A stretch of DNA of 64,000 nucleotides from Pseudarthrobacter polychromogenes (GCF_014644495.1 NZ_BMKU01000007.1:1-64000); one strand, 5' to 3'; shown: positions 37,844-46,544, numbered from the stretch's first letter. A program made the numbers and translations. Notes: generated by a model from the sequence alone, not told the origin.

Positions 37844-38055
37844 CGTGCCCTTTCCTGCTGCGGCAGGTCCCCGGCTTGCCGGCGTATGACTGGCGGAATT
37901 TTCACTTTTGTGTCCTATGTCATATTCAGCTATCAGTCTGTACTCTGTGATCGGCTGGTCTCACGAAATGACAAGATCTGTAACTTCGCGTGCCATGCCA
38001 TGTCTTTTCGGGCCCCCAACCGTGGATGGGCCGGTACATCGTGAAAGGTTTGCAC

Positions 38056-41000
38056 GTGAGATCTACTGGAAAGAGCCCCATGCGGGGCGGGGGACTCCGG
38101 AAGGCAGCGGCGCTTGCCGTGGGCTTGCCGCTACTCCTCACCTCGATGGCCATCACTCCCGCCACCGCGGCGCCGGCCGGGCAGGACAAGGCAGTGACGG
38201 CCAAGGAGAATGCACCCGCCGACTTCAAGGATGGACGCTACATCGTTGTCCTGGCGGGCGCTGCAGCGGCCGCCTATGAGGGGGAGACGCCCGGACTTGG
38301 CGCAACCAAGCCCGAGAAGGGGCGGAAGCTGGACGCCGGCGGCCCCAACTACAGGGCCTATGACGCACATCTCCGCAAGCAGCAGCGGGAGGTCGCCGCC
38401 AGCCAGGGGGTAACCCCTGGAAAGCAGTACACCGCTGCCCTCAATGGCTTCACGGCAGAACTGACCGCCGCCCAGGCCATGGAGCTGTCCAAAGACGACC
38501 GCGTGCTGGTTGTGGCCCCGGACGTGGAGAACGCCCCGGATTACACCACCACCGACTTCCTGAAGCTGACCGGCACCGATGGGGTCTGGGCAACCCAGTT
38601 CGGCGGCGAAGCGAACGCCGGCAAGGGTGTGGTTGTGGGAGTCATCGACTCCGGTTACGCGCCGGACAACCCCTTCCTGCAAGGCGAACCGGTCCAGCCG
38701 CTGACCGGTCCTGCCCAGGTGGGCGTTCCCTACCGCACCGCTGAGGGTCGGATCGCCATGCTCAAGGCTGACGGCACCACCTTCGAAGGAGAATGCCAGA
38801 AAGGCCAGGGGACGGGGGCCTCCTTCGACGGCTCCCTGTGCAACTCCAAGGTCATCGGGGCCAGGTACTTCGCCGATACCTTCATGCAGTACGTGGCCCC
38901 GGAGAACCGTGCGCCCGAGGAACTCATCTCGCCTGTCGACGTCGGAAGCCACGGAACCCACACCGCCACCACCGCGGCCGGCAACGCCAATGTGGAGCAG
39001 GTGATCGACGGCGCAAGCTTCGGCAAGAGCTCCGGCGTTGCCCCCGCAGCCAAGGTCTCGGTGTACAAAGTCTGCTGGGAAGACACCAACCCGGACACCG
39101 GCGGCTGCTACTCCTCGGCATCCGTGGAAGCAGTGGAAGCCGCCATCAAGGACGGCGTGGATGTCCTGAACTACTCCATCTCGGGCAATAACAACAACAC
39201 CGCCGACCCCGTGGCCCTGGCGTTCCTTAACGCAGCAGCTGCAGGCGTGTTCGTTTCCGCTTCGGCCGGCAACTCCGGCCCCACCGTGTCCACTGTCAAC
39301 CATGCCTCGCCCTGGCTGACCACGGTTGCCGCATCGACGTTCCCCAGTGACCTGCTGGGCACCGTCAAGGTTTCTGACGGCTCGCTGTACCGCGGAGCCT
39401 CCATCATGAAGTCGGAAGTGGCTGACAAGCCTGTGGTGGTTGCGGCTGCTGCCGCAGCGGCGGGAGTAACCAACGCCAACCTTTGCGGCCCCGGCAGCCT
39501 GGATGCGGACAAGGTGGCAGGCAAGGTTGTTGTCTGCGACCGCGGCGTGGTGGACAGGACGGCCAAGAGCCAGGAAGTCCAGGACAAGGGCGGCCTCGGT
39601 ATGGTCCTGGTGAACCTCACCAGCAGCTCCGAAGATGCAGACAACCATGTGCTGCCCACCGTGCACGTCAATGCGCCCAAGAGCCTGGAACTGAAGTCAA
39701 AGCTGGAAGCGAACCCCGCTTTGACCGTCAGCCTGGTCAAGGGCGACCTGACCGGTGAACCGCCGGCCCCGGCGCCGCAGATTGCCGGTTTCTCCTCCCG
39801 CGGCCCCACCCTCGCCGCCGGCGGAGACCTGCTGAAACCGGACATCGCAGCACCGGGCGTCAACGTCCTGGCGGGCGTCTCCACCATCGGTAACGACGGC
39901 GACCAGTTCGGCTTCATGTCAGGCACCTCCATGGCTGCCCCGCATATCGCCGGATTCGCTGCGCTGGTCCTGGGCAAGCAGCCCACCTGGTCTCCCGCCA
40001 CGGTCAAGTCGGCCATGATGACCACCGCCTACCCGCTGGTCAACGCCGATGGTTCGCCCAATGCCGATCCCTTCCAGGGCGGCGCGGGGCACATCGACTC
40101 AACCCGCGTCCTGGATCCGGGCCTGGTCTACAACTCGGGCATCAAGGATTGGCTCGGCTTCCTTAACGGGCAGGGCGTGGACACCGGCGCACCGCAGGCC
40201 GGTACCATCGCTGCCCGCGACCTGAACCTGCCGTCCGTTGCGCTCGGCAGCCTGGTGGGAGAAGTGCAGGTCAAGCGGCAGCTGACCGCGCTGGTTCCGG
40301 GCATGTACCGGCCGGAGGTCAACATGCCCGGCTTCAACATCCAGGTGGAGCCGAAAGCACTGAACTTCGCCAAGGCAGGACAGACCCGCGAGGTCACCCT
40401 GACCATCCGGAATGCCAGCGCTCCGGTAGGCAAGTTCAGCACGGGCACCCTCACCTGGAAGGGCCCCCGCACGGTCAGCTCGCCCATCGCCATCCGGCCC
40501 GTTGATGCACAGATCGCTCCGTCCTTCTCCTTCAGCTCGGCCACGGGCAGCGGGAGCGGCACGATGGAACTGGTGTCAGGTTCGGACAACCCCATCGATG
40601 TGGGCGTGGAAGGCCTGGCACCGCTGAGCCAGACCGCCATCACCAAGACACCCGGTGAGTACGCTCCCCGGAACGATGACCACAACGCGCTCCTCCAGGT
40701 GACGGTTCCGCAAGGAGCATCCTTTGCCCGGCTGGGTGTCCAGGCGCAATCGGACGACGTCGACTGGGACATGGTGGTCTACGCACCCAATGGCTCGGGT
40801 GGACTCACAGCCACCCAGGTGGCGACGGCTTCCGCCAGTGAGTTCCTGAACCTGGAGTCTCCGCGCGCGGGAACGTACTACCTCGCAGTCAACCTGTACT
40901 CCACTCCGGACAACGGACCGGCCAGTGCCTCCGTCCAGGCCGTGACCTTCGCGGGTGACGCCGGCAACCTGACTGTGGAACCGAACCCGATCGTGGCTCC

Positions 41001-41184
41001 CAACGGAACTGCCACCTCGGCCACGGTGTCCTGGACGGGACTCTCCGAGGGTGCCTACCTGTCCCGGCTCAGCCTGGGCGGCAACGGCATCAGGACCTGG
41101 GTCAACGTCCAGGTGGGCGCTGCGCCTGCTGCCCCTGCCGGGGCTCCGCAGGTGGCGTTCGCAGACGCCGTACCAGCGGCGTAG
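38056..41184 (+). CDS. large secreted subtilisin-like serine protease (S8)
   Basis: A 1042-residue secreted protease. A signal peptide (LRKAAALAVGLPLLLTSMAI) precedes an I9 propeptide (DGRYIVVLAGAAAAAYEG, FTAELTAAQAMELSKDDRVL). The S8 triad is Asp198 (VVGVIDSGYAP), His299 (GSHGTHTATTAAGN) and Ser625 (GTSMAAPHIAGF). A PA insert lies at about 400-530 (CGPGSLDADKVAGKVVVCDR), and the C-terminal Fn3/prepeptidase-like part runs from about 720. GTG 38056 has GAAAGG 7 nt upstream; GTG 38041 is possible. It resembles plant-like/cucumisin subtilases. A convergent operon encodes SSI-like inhibitors. Confidence 0.93.
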   Translation: MRSTGKSPMRGGGLRKAAALAVGLPLLLTSMAITPATAAPAGQDKAVTAKENAPADFKDGRYIVVLAGAAAAAYEGETPGLGATKPEKGRKLDAGGPNYRAYDAHLRKQQREVAASQGVTPGKQYTAALNGFTAELTAAQAMELSKDDRVLVVAPDVENAPDYTTTDFLKLTGTDGVWATQFGGEANAGKGVVVGVIDSGYAPDNPFLQGEPVQPLTGPAQVGVPYRTAEGRIAMLKADGTTFEGECQKGQGTGASFDGSLCNSKVIGARYFADTFMQYVAPENRAPEELISPVDVGSHGTHTATTAAGNANVEQVIDGASFGKSSGVAPAAKVSVYKVCWEDTNPDTGGCYSSASVEAVEAAIKDGVDVLNYSISGNNNNTADPVALAFLNAAAAGVFVSASAGNSGPTVSTVNHASPWLTTVAASTFPSDLLGTVKVSDGSLYRGASIMKSEVADKPVVVAAAAAAAGVTNANLCGPGSLDADKVAGKVVVCDRGVVDRTAKSQEVQDKGGLGMVLVNLTSSSEDADNHVLPTVHVNAPKSLELKSKLEANPALTVSLVKGDLTGEPPAPAPQIAGFSSRGPTLAAGGDLLKPDIAAPGVNVLAGVSTIGNDGDQFGFMSGTSMAAPHIAGFAALVLGKQPTWSPATVKSAMMTTAYPLVNADGSPNADPFQGGAGHIDSTRVLDPGLVYNSGIKDWLGFLNGQGVDTGAPQAGTIAARDLNLPSVALGSLVGEVQVKRQLTALVPGMYRPEVNMPGFNIQVEPKALNFAKAGQTREVTLTIRNASAPVGKFSTGTLTWKGPRTVSSPIAIRPVDAQIAPSFSFSSATGSGSGTMELVSGSDNPIDVGVEGLAPLSQTAITKTPGEYAPRNDDHNALLQVTVPQGASFARLGVQAQSDDVDWDMVVYAPNGSGGLTATQVATASASEFLNLESPRAGTYYLAVNLYSTPDNGPASASVQAVTFAGDAGNLTVEPNPIVAPNGTATSATVSWTGLSEGAYLSRLSLGGNGIRTWVNVQVGAAPAAPAGAPQVAFADAVPAA

Positions 41185-41203
41185 CAGCCTGACGCTATAG
41201 ATG

Positions 41204-41246
41204 AGGACAGGACCCCGGGCGTTTCAACCGCCCGGGGTCCTGTCCT
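41204..41246. terminator. bidirectional terminator between subtilase and SSI-like operon
   Basis: A perfect 18-bp inverted repeat, arms 41204-41221 and 41229-41246, with a 7-nt loop. It lies between two convergent genes (stops at 41184 and 41273) and can serve both. Confidence 0.85.
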
Positions 41247-41272
41247 GTGTCTAACCGGCCTTACGAGCTTCC

Positions 41273-41608
41273 TTAGGCTCCGCCCCCGCTCCCAAGCAAC
41301 GCCGCCATGGCATTCCAGCGCGAGATTTCGCAGCCATCCGTGCGTGTGAACACGGAATCAACGGTGCGCCCATGAAAGATGCCCGTGACCAGGGCTACCT
41401 GGGGTCCGCCGTACTGCTGGGTGCACAACCGGGGTGGGCCGGGCTTGGGAAAGAAGATGCCCTCGCCGTACTTTTCCACCGCGGCCAGGGCCGCATCAGG
41501 GTCCGGCAGGGTGGTGGCCGGCTGGGCGCGGCCGCCGTCGGCCACCAGCCGGAAGACATGTTCGACGGCGGCAGGATCTTCCCGGAGCCTGACGGTCAGG
41601 TCGATCAC
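41273..41608 (-). CDS. short SSI-like (subtilisin-inhibitor fold) protein lacking a signal
   Basis: A 111-residue protein starting at GTG 41608, overlapping the upstream stop (GTGA). Residues 62-93 (CTQQYGGPQVALVTGIFHGR ... TDGC) align with the SSI reactive-loop half and keep its second disulfide (Cys62-Cys93, the same 31-residue spacing as in the paralogue at 42515-43069). The first disulfide is gone: both expected Cys are Ala-containing positions. No signal peptide is visible, so an extracellular role is doubtful. It may be a degenerate copy or a cytoplasmic variant. Homology is by eye. Confidence 0.72.
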   Translation of the reverse strand: MIDLTVRLREDPAAVEHVFRLVADGGRAQPATTLPDPDAALAAVEKYGEGIFFPKPGPPRLCTQQYGGPQVALVTGIFHGRTVDSVFTRTDGCEISRWNAMAALLGSGGGA

Positions 41609-42543
41609 GCCGGAACCGTCCGGGGCAGTGCATCCAGTTCCACGGCCAGCTTCTCCCGGAGTGCAGCCGCTTCCGCGGCAAAGGAGCGCTGGTGCTCCAC
41701 ATACTCGGCCTTGCCCTGCGGCGTCTCGATGGGAATTGCGGGGTAGCCCCACTCCGCAAGATCGTAAGGGGAAGCCTGCATGTCCATGGCGCGGATCCGC
41801 CAGGACAACTCAAAACAGTCCATCACCAGCTCGCTGGGCAGGGCCGGCAGCAGCTTGTACGCCCACTTGTACAGATCCATGTTGGCGTGGAGGCAGCCGG
41901 GCTGTTCGAGGTGCCGCTGGGTGTCGCGGCTCGGCGCCAACTCATTCAGCGGGACGGCGTCCGGAGTGTAGAAGCGGAATGCGTCGAAGTGGGTGCAGCG
42001 GATCCGGTTGTCCTCCACCACCTTGTCCGTGCCGGCCGGCCCCAACCGCAGCTGCAGGTACTCGTGGCGCAGGTCGAACCTGTCCTGGTGGTACACCATG
42101 GCCCATTCGTGCAGCCCGAAGCAGCCAAACTGGGCGGGGCGCGCTGCAGTTCCTCGCAGGATGATGCCCGCAAAGGCGATTGCCTCGCTGCGGTCGGCAA
42201 GAAAGGCGTCCCGGTCAAAGGTGACCGCGGTGCTGCCTTCCGGCAGCCCCAGGAAGGCAAGCTCGCCGTCGTCGAGCTGCCGGTAGTGCTTCCAGCCAAG
42301 GCGCCCGGCCGCTTCCCCGCCCAGCAGGACGTTCCCTGCGCCGGGGTGCCACCGGCGCAGCTGGCCAGGTTTCTGGGTGTAGTAGGTGAAGAGGAAGTCC
42401 TCCACCGGATGCTTTTTACCTGCCGACCTGCGGGCCAGGTAGGGGTCCGCGTAGCGGCTGACGCGCAGTTGGTGTGCCTTCTCCAGCTCCTGCCATACGT
42501 CCGCCGCGAGGAGCCTAGGCTCCACCGGCAACACCAAGAACAT
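41605..42543 (-). CDS. actinobacterial conserved protein of unknown function
   Basis: An approximately 312-residue soluble protein. Motifs include ADPYLARRSAGKKHPVEDFL, FTYYTQKPGQLRRWHPGAGN, HEWAMVYHQDRFDLRHEYLQ and CTHFDAFRFYTPDAVPLNEL. Homologues in Streptomyces and relatives are, from memory, often labelled 3-methyladenine DNA glycosylase, but no helix-hairpin-helix or AlkA-like motif is visible, so that name is doubtful. The start is uncertain: ATG 42543, ATG 42555 or a GTG near 42534. It lies between the two SSI-like genes, overlapping both. Confidence 0.75.
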   Translation of the reverse strand: MFLVLPVEPRLLAADVWQELEKAHQLRVSRYADPYLARRSAGKKHPVEDFLFTYYTQKPGQLRRWHPGAGNVLLGGEAAGRLGWKHYRQLDDGELAFLGLPEGSTAVTFDRDAFLADRSEAIAFAGIILRGTAARPAQFGCFGLHEWAMVYHQDRFDLRHEYLQLRLGPAGTDKVVEDNRIRCTHFDAFRFYTPDAVPLNELAPSRDTQRHLEQPGCLHANMDLYKWAYKLLPALPSELVMDCFELSWRIRAMDMQASPYDLAEWGYPAIPIETPQGKAEYVEHQRSFAAEAAALREKLAVELDALPRTVPA

Positions 42544-43069
42544 CCCTTGCAGCATCCCAGCTGCCGATCTCACAGCCGTTGGTGCGCGAGAAGGCAGCGT
42601 CTACCGGGACGCCGTCCACAACTCCCGTCACGGTGGCTTTCTGGGGGCCGCCCCACTGCTGCGTGCAGGCCTGCGCGGTTCCCGGGGTGTTGGGGCTCAG
42701 CAGCCCCGCGTTTTCCTTCAAGGCGGAGCAGGCTGCATCCGCGGCGGGATGCACGCTCTCGGCAGCAGGGACTCCGTCTGTGCAAACCAGGGTGTAGCTG
42801 GTCTCGGGTTCTCCCTCTGCGGTGGTCACGATGATGGACAGTTCGGCATTGCCCTGCCCGGGCCCGGAGGGTGCCGCTGACGGTTCCGGGGCGGGGGCAG
42901 GGACGGAGGTCTCGGTGTCGGCGGACGGGCTGTCCGAGGCAGTGGCGGAGGCTGTGGGAGTTGCGGAAGGGCTGCCTCCGCCCTGGTCCGGGGAGCACGC
43001 CGGGAGCAGCGTTGCCGCCAGCAGCAGGGCGAGCGCCGTCTTCCTCATGGACCGTGGACTGTCCGTCAT
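42515..43069 (-). CDS. lipoprotein with SSI-like (Streptomyces subtilisin inhibitor) domain
   Basis: A 184-residue lipoprotein. The signal KTALALLLAATLLPAC has its lipidated Cys at residue 25, and a Ser/Pro/Thr/Ala linker follows to about 75. The last about 110 residues resemble SSI: TLVCTDGVPAAESVHPAADA then ACSALKENAG, and CTQQWGGPQKATVTGVVDGV. Cysteines at 96, 114, 135 and 166 have the SSI order and nearly the SSI spacing (SSI pairs 35-50 and 71-101). By alignment the P1 residue would be Gln137. It starts 4 bp after the OhrR-like gene, so it is in that operon, and probably inhibits an extracellular serine protease at the membrane. Confidence 0.78.
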   Translation of the reverse strand: MTDSPRSMRKTALALLLAATLLPACSPDQGGGSPSATPTASATASDSPSADTETSVPAPAPEPSAAPSGPGQGNAELSIIVTTAEGEPETSYTLVCTDGVPAAESVHPAADAACSALKENAGLLSPNTPGTAQACTQQWGGPQKATVTGVVDGVPVDAAFSRTNGCEIGSWDAARDVLGVAGGA

Positions 43070-43073
43070 CCCA

Positions 43074-43562
43074 TCATTCTACTGCCGGTTCTGGTGATGT
43101 CTCCTGGCCGGAGGTGGCCGCAATCAGCCCCATCATGGAGGTGTGCAGTTCCGTGACCTCGGCGCGGGTTAATCCCAGGCGTTCCATCATGGTTCCCGGG
43201 ACCTTGAGGGCCTCCTGGCGCAGCGCGGCGCCTTCGGGGGTCAGTTCGACGGCGAGGGCACGCTCGTTGCCGTCCGCCCTCCGTCGCGTGATCAGTCCCG
43301 CGGCCTCAAGCCGGCGGAGCAGCGGTGAGATGGTGGCCGGTTCCTGGGCAAGGGCATCGCTGATGTTCCGGACCGTGCGCGGACTCGCCTCCCACAGGCA
43401 CAGCATCACGAGGTACTGCGGGTGGGTCAGGTTCAGTCTCTCGAGGACGGGCTTGTAGGCACCCACGACGCTGCGCGCAGCCACTGTCAGCGCGAAGCAC
43501 AACTGGTGCTCCAGGAGCAGGTCCCCGTCCTGCCCCGGCTCGATGCCGGTCGCCGTCTCCAT
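43074..43562 (-). CDS. OhrR-like MarR-family redox regulator
   Basis: A 162-residue regulator whose N-terminal half matches OhrR: LLLEHQLCFALTVAARSVVG with the peroxide-sensing Cys22, then YKPVLERLNLTHPQYLVMLC and ATISPLLRRLEAAGLITRRR. Known OhrR proteins lose DNA binding when that Cys is oxidised by organic hydroperoxides. GGAGGAG precedes ATG 43562. A perfect 14-bp palindrome lies 14 bp upstream. No ohr peroxidase gene is adjacent. The gene is the first of the SSI-like operon. Confidence 0.88.
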   Translation of the reverse strand: METATGIEPGQDGDLLLEHQLCFALTVAARSVVGAYKPVLERLNLTHPQYLVMLCLWEASPRTVRNISDALAQEPATISPLLRRLEAAGLITRRRADGNERALAVELTPEGAALRQEALKVPGTMMERLGLTRAEVTELHTSMMGLIAATSGQETSPEPAVE

Positions 43563-43575
43563 AGCTCCTCCAATT

Positions 43576-43589
43576 GTTAGTGCACTAAC
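43576..43589. promoter_or_regulatory. MarR/OhrR-type operator
   Basis: GTTAGTGCACTAAC is a perfect 14-bp palindrome in the 76-bp gap between the OhrR-like gene and the divergent small gene at 43639. An extra TATTAG half site follows at 43589-43594. The position fits control of both directions by the OhrR-like protein. Confidence 0.72.
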
Positions 43590-43638
43590 TATTAGCGTAC
43601 ACTTCGAATAGTAATCATGTCAGGTAAGGAGCCGGTTC

Positions 43639-43881
43639 ATGGGCAAGAGCAACTCTGAGGGTAAGGAAAACGCGTCACAGCGTTTCATGCGGGCCACCGG
43701 CAGGCTGCGGGCCATCTTTGGTCCGGCCAACCGCTCATCCCTTGTCCACGACATGACGGAGGAAAACCGCAGGCTGCTGGCCCAGCGTGAGGCGGAGACC
43801 CAGCAGTGGGAGACCGTTACCCGGCCCGATGGCAGCACCTACGTTGTACCCAGGAACCCGGAAGACAAGTCGCTCCGCTGA
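43639..43881 (+). CDS. small hypothetical protein, first of two tandem paralogues
   Basis: An 80-residue hydrophilic protein with AAGGAG before ATG 43639. Its core, RFMRATGRLRAIFGPANRSS, closely parallels RFMGLTDRLRFFFGPAARLD in the gene at 44003. The two C-termini are also similar (WETVTRPDGSTYVVPRNPED versus HFVVETDGAGHHYAVRREDL). There is no signal or membrane helix, and the family is unrecognised. It diverges from the OhrR-like gene across a shared operator. Confidence 0.75.
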   Translation: MGKSNSEGKENASQRFMRATGRLRAIFGPANRSSLVHDMTEENRRLLAQREAETQQWETVTRPDGSTYVVPRNPEDKSLR

Positions 43882-44002
43882 GCCTGCCCAAGCGGGTATG
43901 GGCGGGAGCCTTTTCCGGTCCGCGGGCATAAAATAAGGGCACTGGCTCCAGCACGGAGGCAGGAACTCTTTCCCCCGGATAGTCGGGAAGGGGGTGGAAA
44001 CA

Positions 44003-44218
44003 GTGGCACATGTAGTCGACAGGTTCATGGGCCTGACCGACAGGCTCCGGTTCTTCTTTGGACCAGCCGCGCGGCTGGACCCCGATACGCCGGTAACGCA
44101 CAGGCACGACGCTTTCGAACAGGCCTCGGAAGAGGAACTCTCGCACTTCGTTGTGGAAACCGATGGTGCCGGCCATCACTACGCCGTACGTCGCGAAGAC
44201 CTCGAAAAGCAAAGCTGA
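44003..44218 (+). CDS. small hypothetical protein, second tandem paralogue
   Basis: A 71-residue protein. GTG 44003 was chosen because GGGGG/AAGGGG lies about 8 nt upstream; GTG 43994 would add three residues. The N-terminus VAHVVDRFMGLTDRLRFFFG and the acidic, His-rich C-terminus resemble the product of 43639-43881, indicating a local duplication. It is followed by a terminator shared with lysC. Confidence 0.72.
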   Translation: MAHVVDRFMGLTDRLRFFFGPAARLDPDTPVTHRHDAFEQASEEELSHFVVETDGAGHHYAVRREDLEKQS

Positions 44219-44257
44219 ACGGACCCCGGCTGCTCCGGCAATCCCGTCAGCAGGACA

Positions 44258-44303
44258 AAAAACCGGGCCCCTCTCCGAACAGGCGGAAAGGAGCCCGGTT
44301 TTT
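44258..44303. terminator. bidirectional terminator between small gene and lysC
   Basis: The outer arms AAAAACCGGGC (44258-44268) and GCCCGGTTTTT (44293-44303) are perfect, with an inner CCG/CGG stem. T-runs occur on both strands. It sits between convergent genes. Confidence 0.88.
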
Positions 44304-44312
44304 CGTTTCCGG

Positions 44313-45671
44313 CTAGCGGCCGGTGCCGCCGTACACGGTGGCTTCGCTTTCGCTGTCCAGGTCAAAGGCCTTGTGGATGACGCGGACAGCCTCATCCAGC
44401 AGGTCCGCGTGGGTCACCACGGAGATGCGGATCTCGGAGGTGGAGATCATGTTGATGTTGATGCCGGCGTCGGACAGTGCCTTGAAGAACGTTGCCGACA
44501 CGCCCGGGTGGGAGCGCATGCCCGCCCCGATCAGGGACAGCTTGCCGATCTGCTCGTTGTACTCGATGCTCTCGAACCCGATCTGGTCCTGCGCAGCATG
44601 AAGGGCTGCCAGCGCGTCGGCACCCTCCACGATGGGAAGCGTGAAGGAAATGTCCGTCCGCCCCGTGCCGTGGGTGGAGACGTTCTGCACGATCATGTCG
44701 ATGTTCGAGTGGGCGTCGGCGATGACCTGGAAGATCGCTGCGGCCTTGCCGGGGATGTCCGGGACGCCAACAACGGTGACCTTGGCTTCGGAACGGTCGT
44801 GCGCAACGCCGGAGATGATTGGCTGCTCCAAGGCAACTCCCTCTTGTGTGGTGATCTTGTCTTCGGCGCTGGGGATGACCCACGTGCCTTCGTGCTGGCT
44901 GAATGAGGAACGTACGTGCAGGGGGACGCCGAACCTGCGGGCGTACTCCACGCAGCGCAGGTGCAGGATCTTGGCTCCGGATGCAGCGAGCTCGAGCATC
45001 TCCTCGCTGGAGATCCGTTCAATCTTCTGGGCGGAGGGAACAACACGGGGATCCGCCGTGTAAATGCCGTCCACGTCCGTGTAGATCTCGCAAACGTCCG
45101 CTTCCAGCGCAGCGGCCAAGGCCACAGCGGTGGTGTCTGAACCGCCCCGGCCCAGGGTGGTGATCTCGTTGGTGGCCCGGCTCATTCCCTGGAAGCCGGC
45201 CACGATAGCGATGTTGCCCTTGTCCAGGGCGGTGCGGATCCGGTGGGGGTCGACGTCGATGATCCGGGCCTTGCCGTGGATGCCATCGGTGATCATGCCG
45301 GCCTGGGAACCGGTGAAGGACTGGGCGGAGGCGCCCAGCTTGTTGATGGCCATGGCCAGGAGTGCCATGGAAATACGCTCGCCCGCGGACAGCAACATGT
45401 CCATCTCGCGGGCCGGGGCGGAGTCTGTCACCTGGCCGGCAAGGTCCAGGAGCTCGTCAGTGGTATCACCCATGGCCGAGACGACCACCACAACTTCGTT
45501 GCCCGCAATCTGTGCGTCCACCACGCGTTTGGCAACCCGCTTGATACCGTCCGCGTCCGCCACGGAGGATCCGCCGAACTTCTGCACGATGAGCTGCTTT
45601 GTCACCGCACGGCCGGCGGGCGGCTCCTGCTGCTGCGTTGCGTTGTGCACTTCGGTAGTGGGCGTACTCAT
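44313..45671 (-). CDS. lysC: aspartate kinase
   Basis: A 452-residue aspartokinase, the first step of Lys/Thr/Met synthesis. The kinase motif is [20 protein letters not shown], then [20 protein letters not shown] and [20 protein letters not shown]. Two C-terminal ACT domains follow from about residue 290 ([40 protein letters not shown]), which bind lysine and threonine in related enzymes. An internal start for a beta subunit, as in Corynebacterium, was not established. asd is not directly downstream; a terminator is. Confidence 0.95.
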   Translation of the reverse strand: MSTPTTEVHNATQQQEPPAGRAVTKQLIVQKFGGSSVADADGIKRVAKRVVDAQIAGNEVVVVVSAMGDTTDELLDLAGQVTDSAPAREMDMLLSAGERISMALLAMAINKLGASAQSFTGSQAGMITDGIHGKARIIDVDPHRIRTALDKGNIAIVAGFQGMSRATNEITTLGRGGSDTTAVALAAALEADVCEIYTDVDGIYTADPRVVPSAQKIERISSEEMLELAASGAKILHLRCVEYARRFGVPLHVRSSFSQHEGTWVIPSAEDKITTQEGVALEQPIISGVAHDRSEAKVTVVGVPDIPGKAAAIFQVIADAHSNIDMIVQNVSTHGTGRTDISFTLPIVEGADALAALHAAQDQIGFESIEYNEQIGKLSLIGAGMRSHPGVSATFFKALSDAGININMISTSEIRISVVTHADLLDEAVRVIHKAFDLDSESEATVYGGTGR

Positions 45672-45944
45672 GCGCGTACCTTCACTGGATCAATTGGAGT
45701 CCGGCCAGACAGCCGTAACGCTGTGCTGGCCCTGACGCTGGGAACTAACGCCATCGATGGCGCGACTTCTTCCTCCAGTTTATCGCCGCCCGCAGCCCGG
45801 GGTTGAATTGTGACCATTTTCAGGCCCGGGATGCGCCGCTGGAGGGCACGCGTGCTGGAGAATGGCGACGCCTGGAGCCATGGCAGTGGGGGGGGGAACT
45901 TGTTGTGGTGCGCAGGTTGTTGCGCCGTGTCAGGTGGTACCCGG
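45672..45944. other. recR-lysC intergenic region
   Basis: 273 bp upstream of lysC and downstream of recR. It includes an 8-9 base G-run near 45891. The lysC promoter should be here. No ORF with coding character, riboswitch or RNA gene was recognised. Confidence 0.5.
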
Positions 45945-46544
45945 TCAGGTCAGGGCGTTGCGGCGGCCCTCGAAAGCGCGTCCCAGGGTGACCTCGTCCG
46001 CGTATTCCAGGTCTCCGCCCACCGGGAGCCCGGAGGCGAGGCGGGTCACCGTGATCCCGATCGTCTTCAGCATGCGTGCCAGGTAGGTGGCGGTGGCCTC
46101 GCCCTCAAGATTGGGGTCCGTGGCGATGATGACTTCCTGAATGGCGCCGTCGTTAAGCCGGGTCAGCAGTTCGCGGATCCGGAGCTGTTCTGGTCCAACG
46201 CCCGCGATCGGATTAATGGCGCCGCCCAGCACGTGGTAGCGGCCCCGGAACGACCGTGTCCGCTCCACGGCCAGCACATCCTTTGATTCCTCCACCACGC
46301 AGATCACGGCCGGATCCCGGCGAGGATCCCGGCAAATATTGCAGAGTTCCTGCTCGGTGACGTTGCCGCACACCGAGCAGAACTTGACCCGTTCCTTGAC
46401 GGTGGTGATCGCCTCAACCAGCCGTTTCATGTCCTGCGGGTCCGCCTCAAGGATGTGGAACGCGAGCCGTTGGGCGGACTTGGGACCCACCCCCGGAAGG
46501 CGTCCGAGCTCGTCGATCAGCTCCTGGACAGCACCTTCGTACAC
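45945..46544 (-). CDS. recR: recombination protein RecR
   Basis: A 199-residue RecR acting with RecF/RecO to load RecA at gaps. An N-terminal HhH ([20 protein letters not shown]), a four-Cys zinc finger ([20 protein letters not shown]), and a Toprim domain ([20 protein letters not shown]) are all present, as is the Walker B-like tail. The start is GTG 46544 with AGAGGG upstream. It lies 78 bp after dnaX. The ybaB gene that often separates the two is absent. Confidence 0.96.
   Translation of the reverse strand: MYEGAVQELIDELGRLPGVGPKSAQRLAFHILEADPQDMKRLVEAITTVKERVKFCSVCGNVTEQELCNICRDPRRDPAVICVVEESKDVLAVERTRSFRGRYHVLGGAINPIAGVGPEQLRIRELLTRLNDGAIQEVIIATDPNLEGEATATYLARMLKTIGITVTRLASGLPVGGDLEYADEVTLGRAFEGRRNALT

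Noticed and set aside
38131..39666. 511-codon minus-strand frame inside the subtilase gene
   Set aside because: Antisense to the S8 catalytic domain; no family match and no ribosome site.
45888..45900. Homopolymer G-run as a phase-variation tract
   Set aside because: It is intergenic, about 220 bp upstream of lysC and outside any frame or core promoter, so a switch role is not supported.
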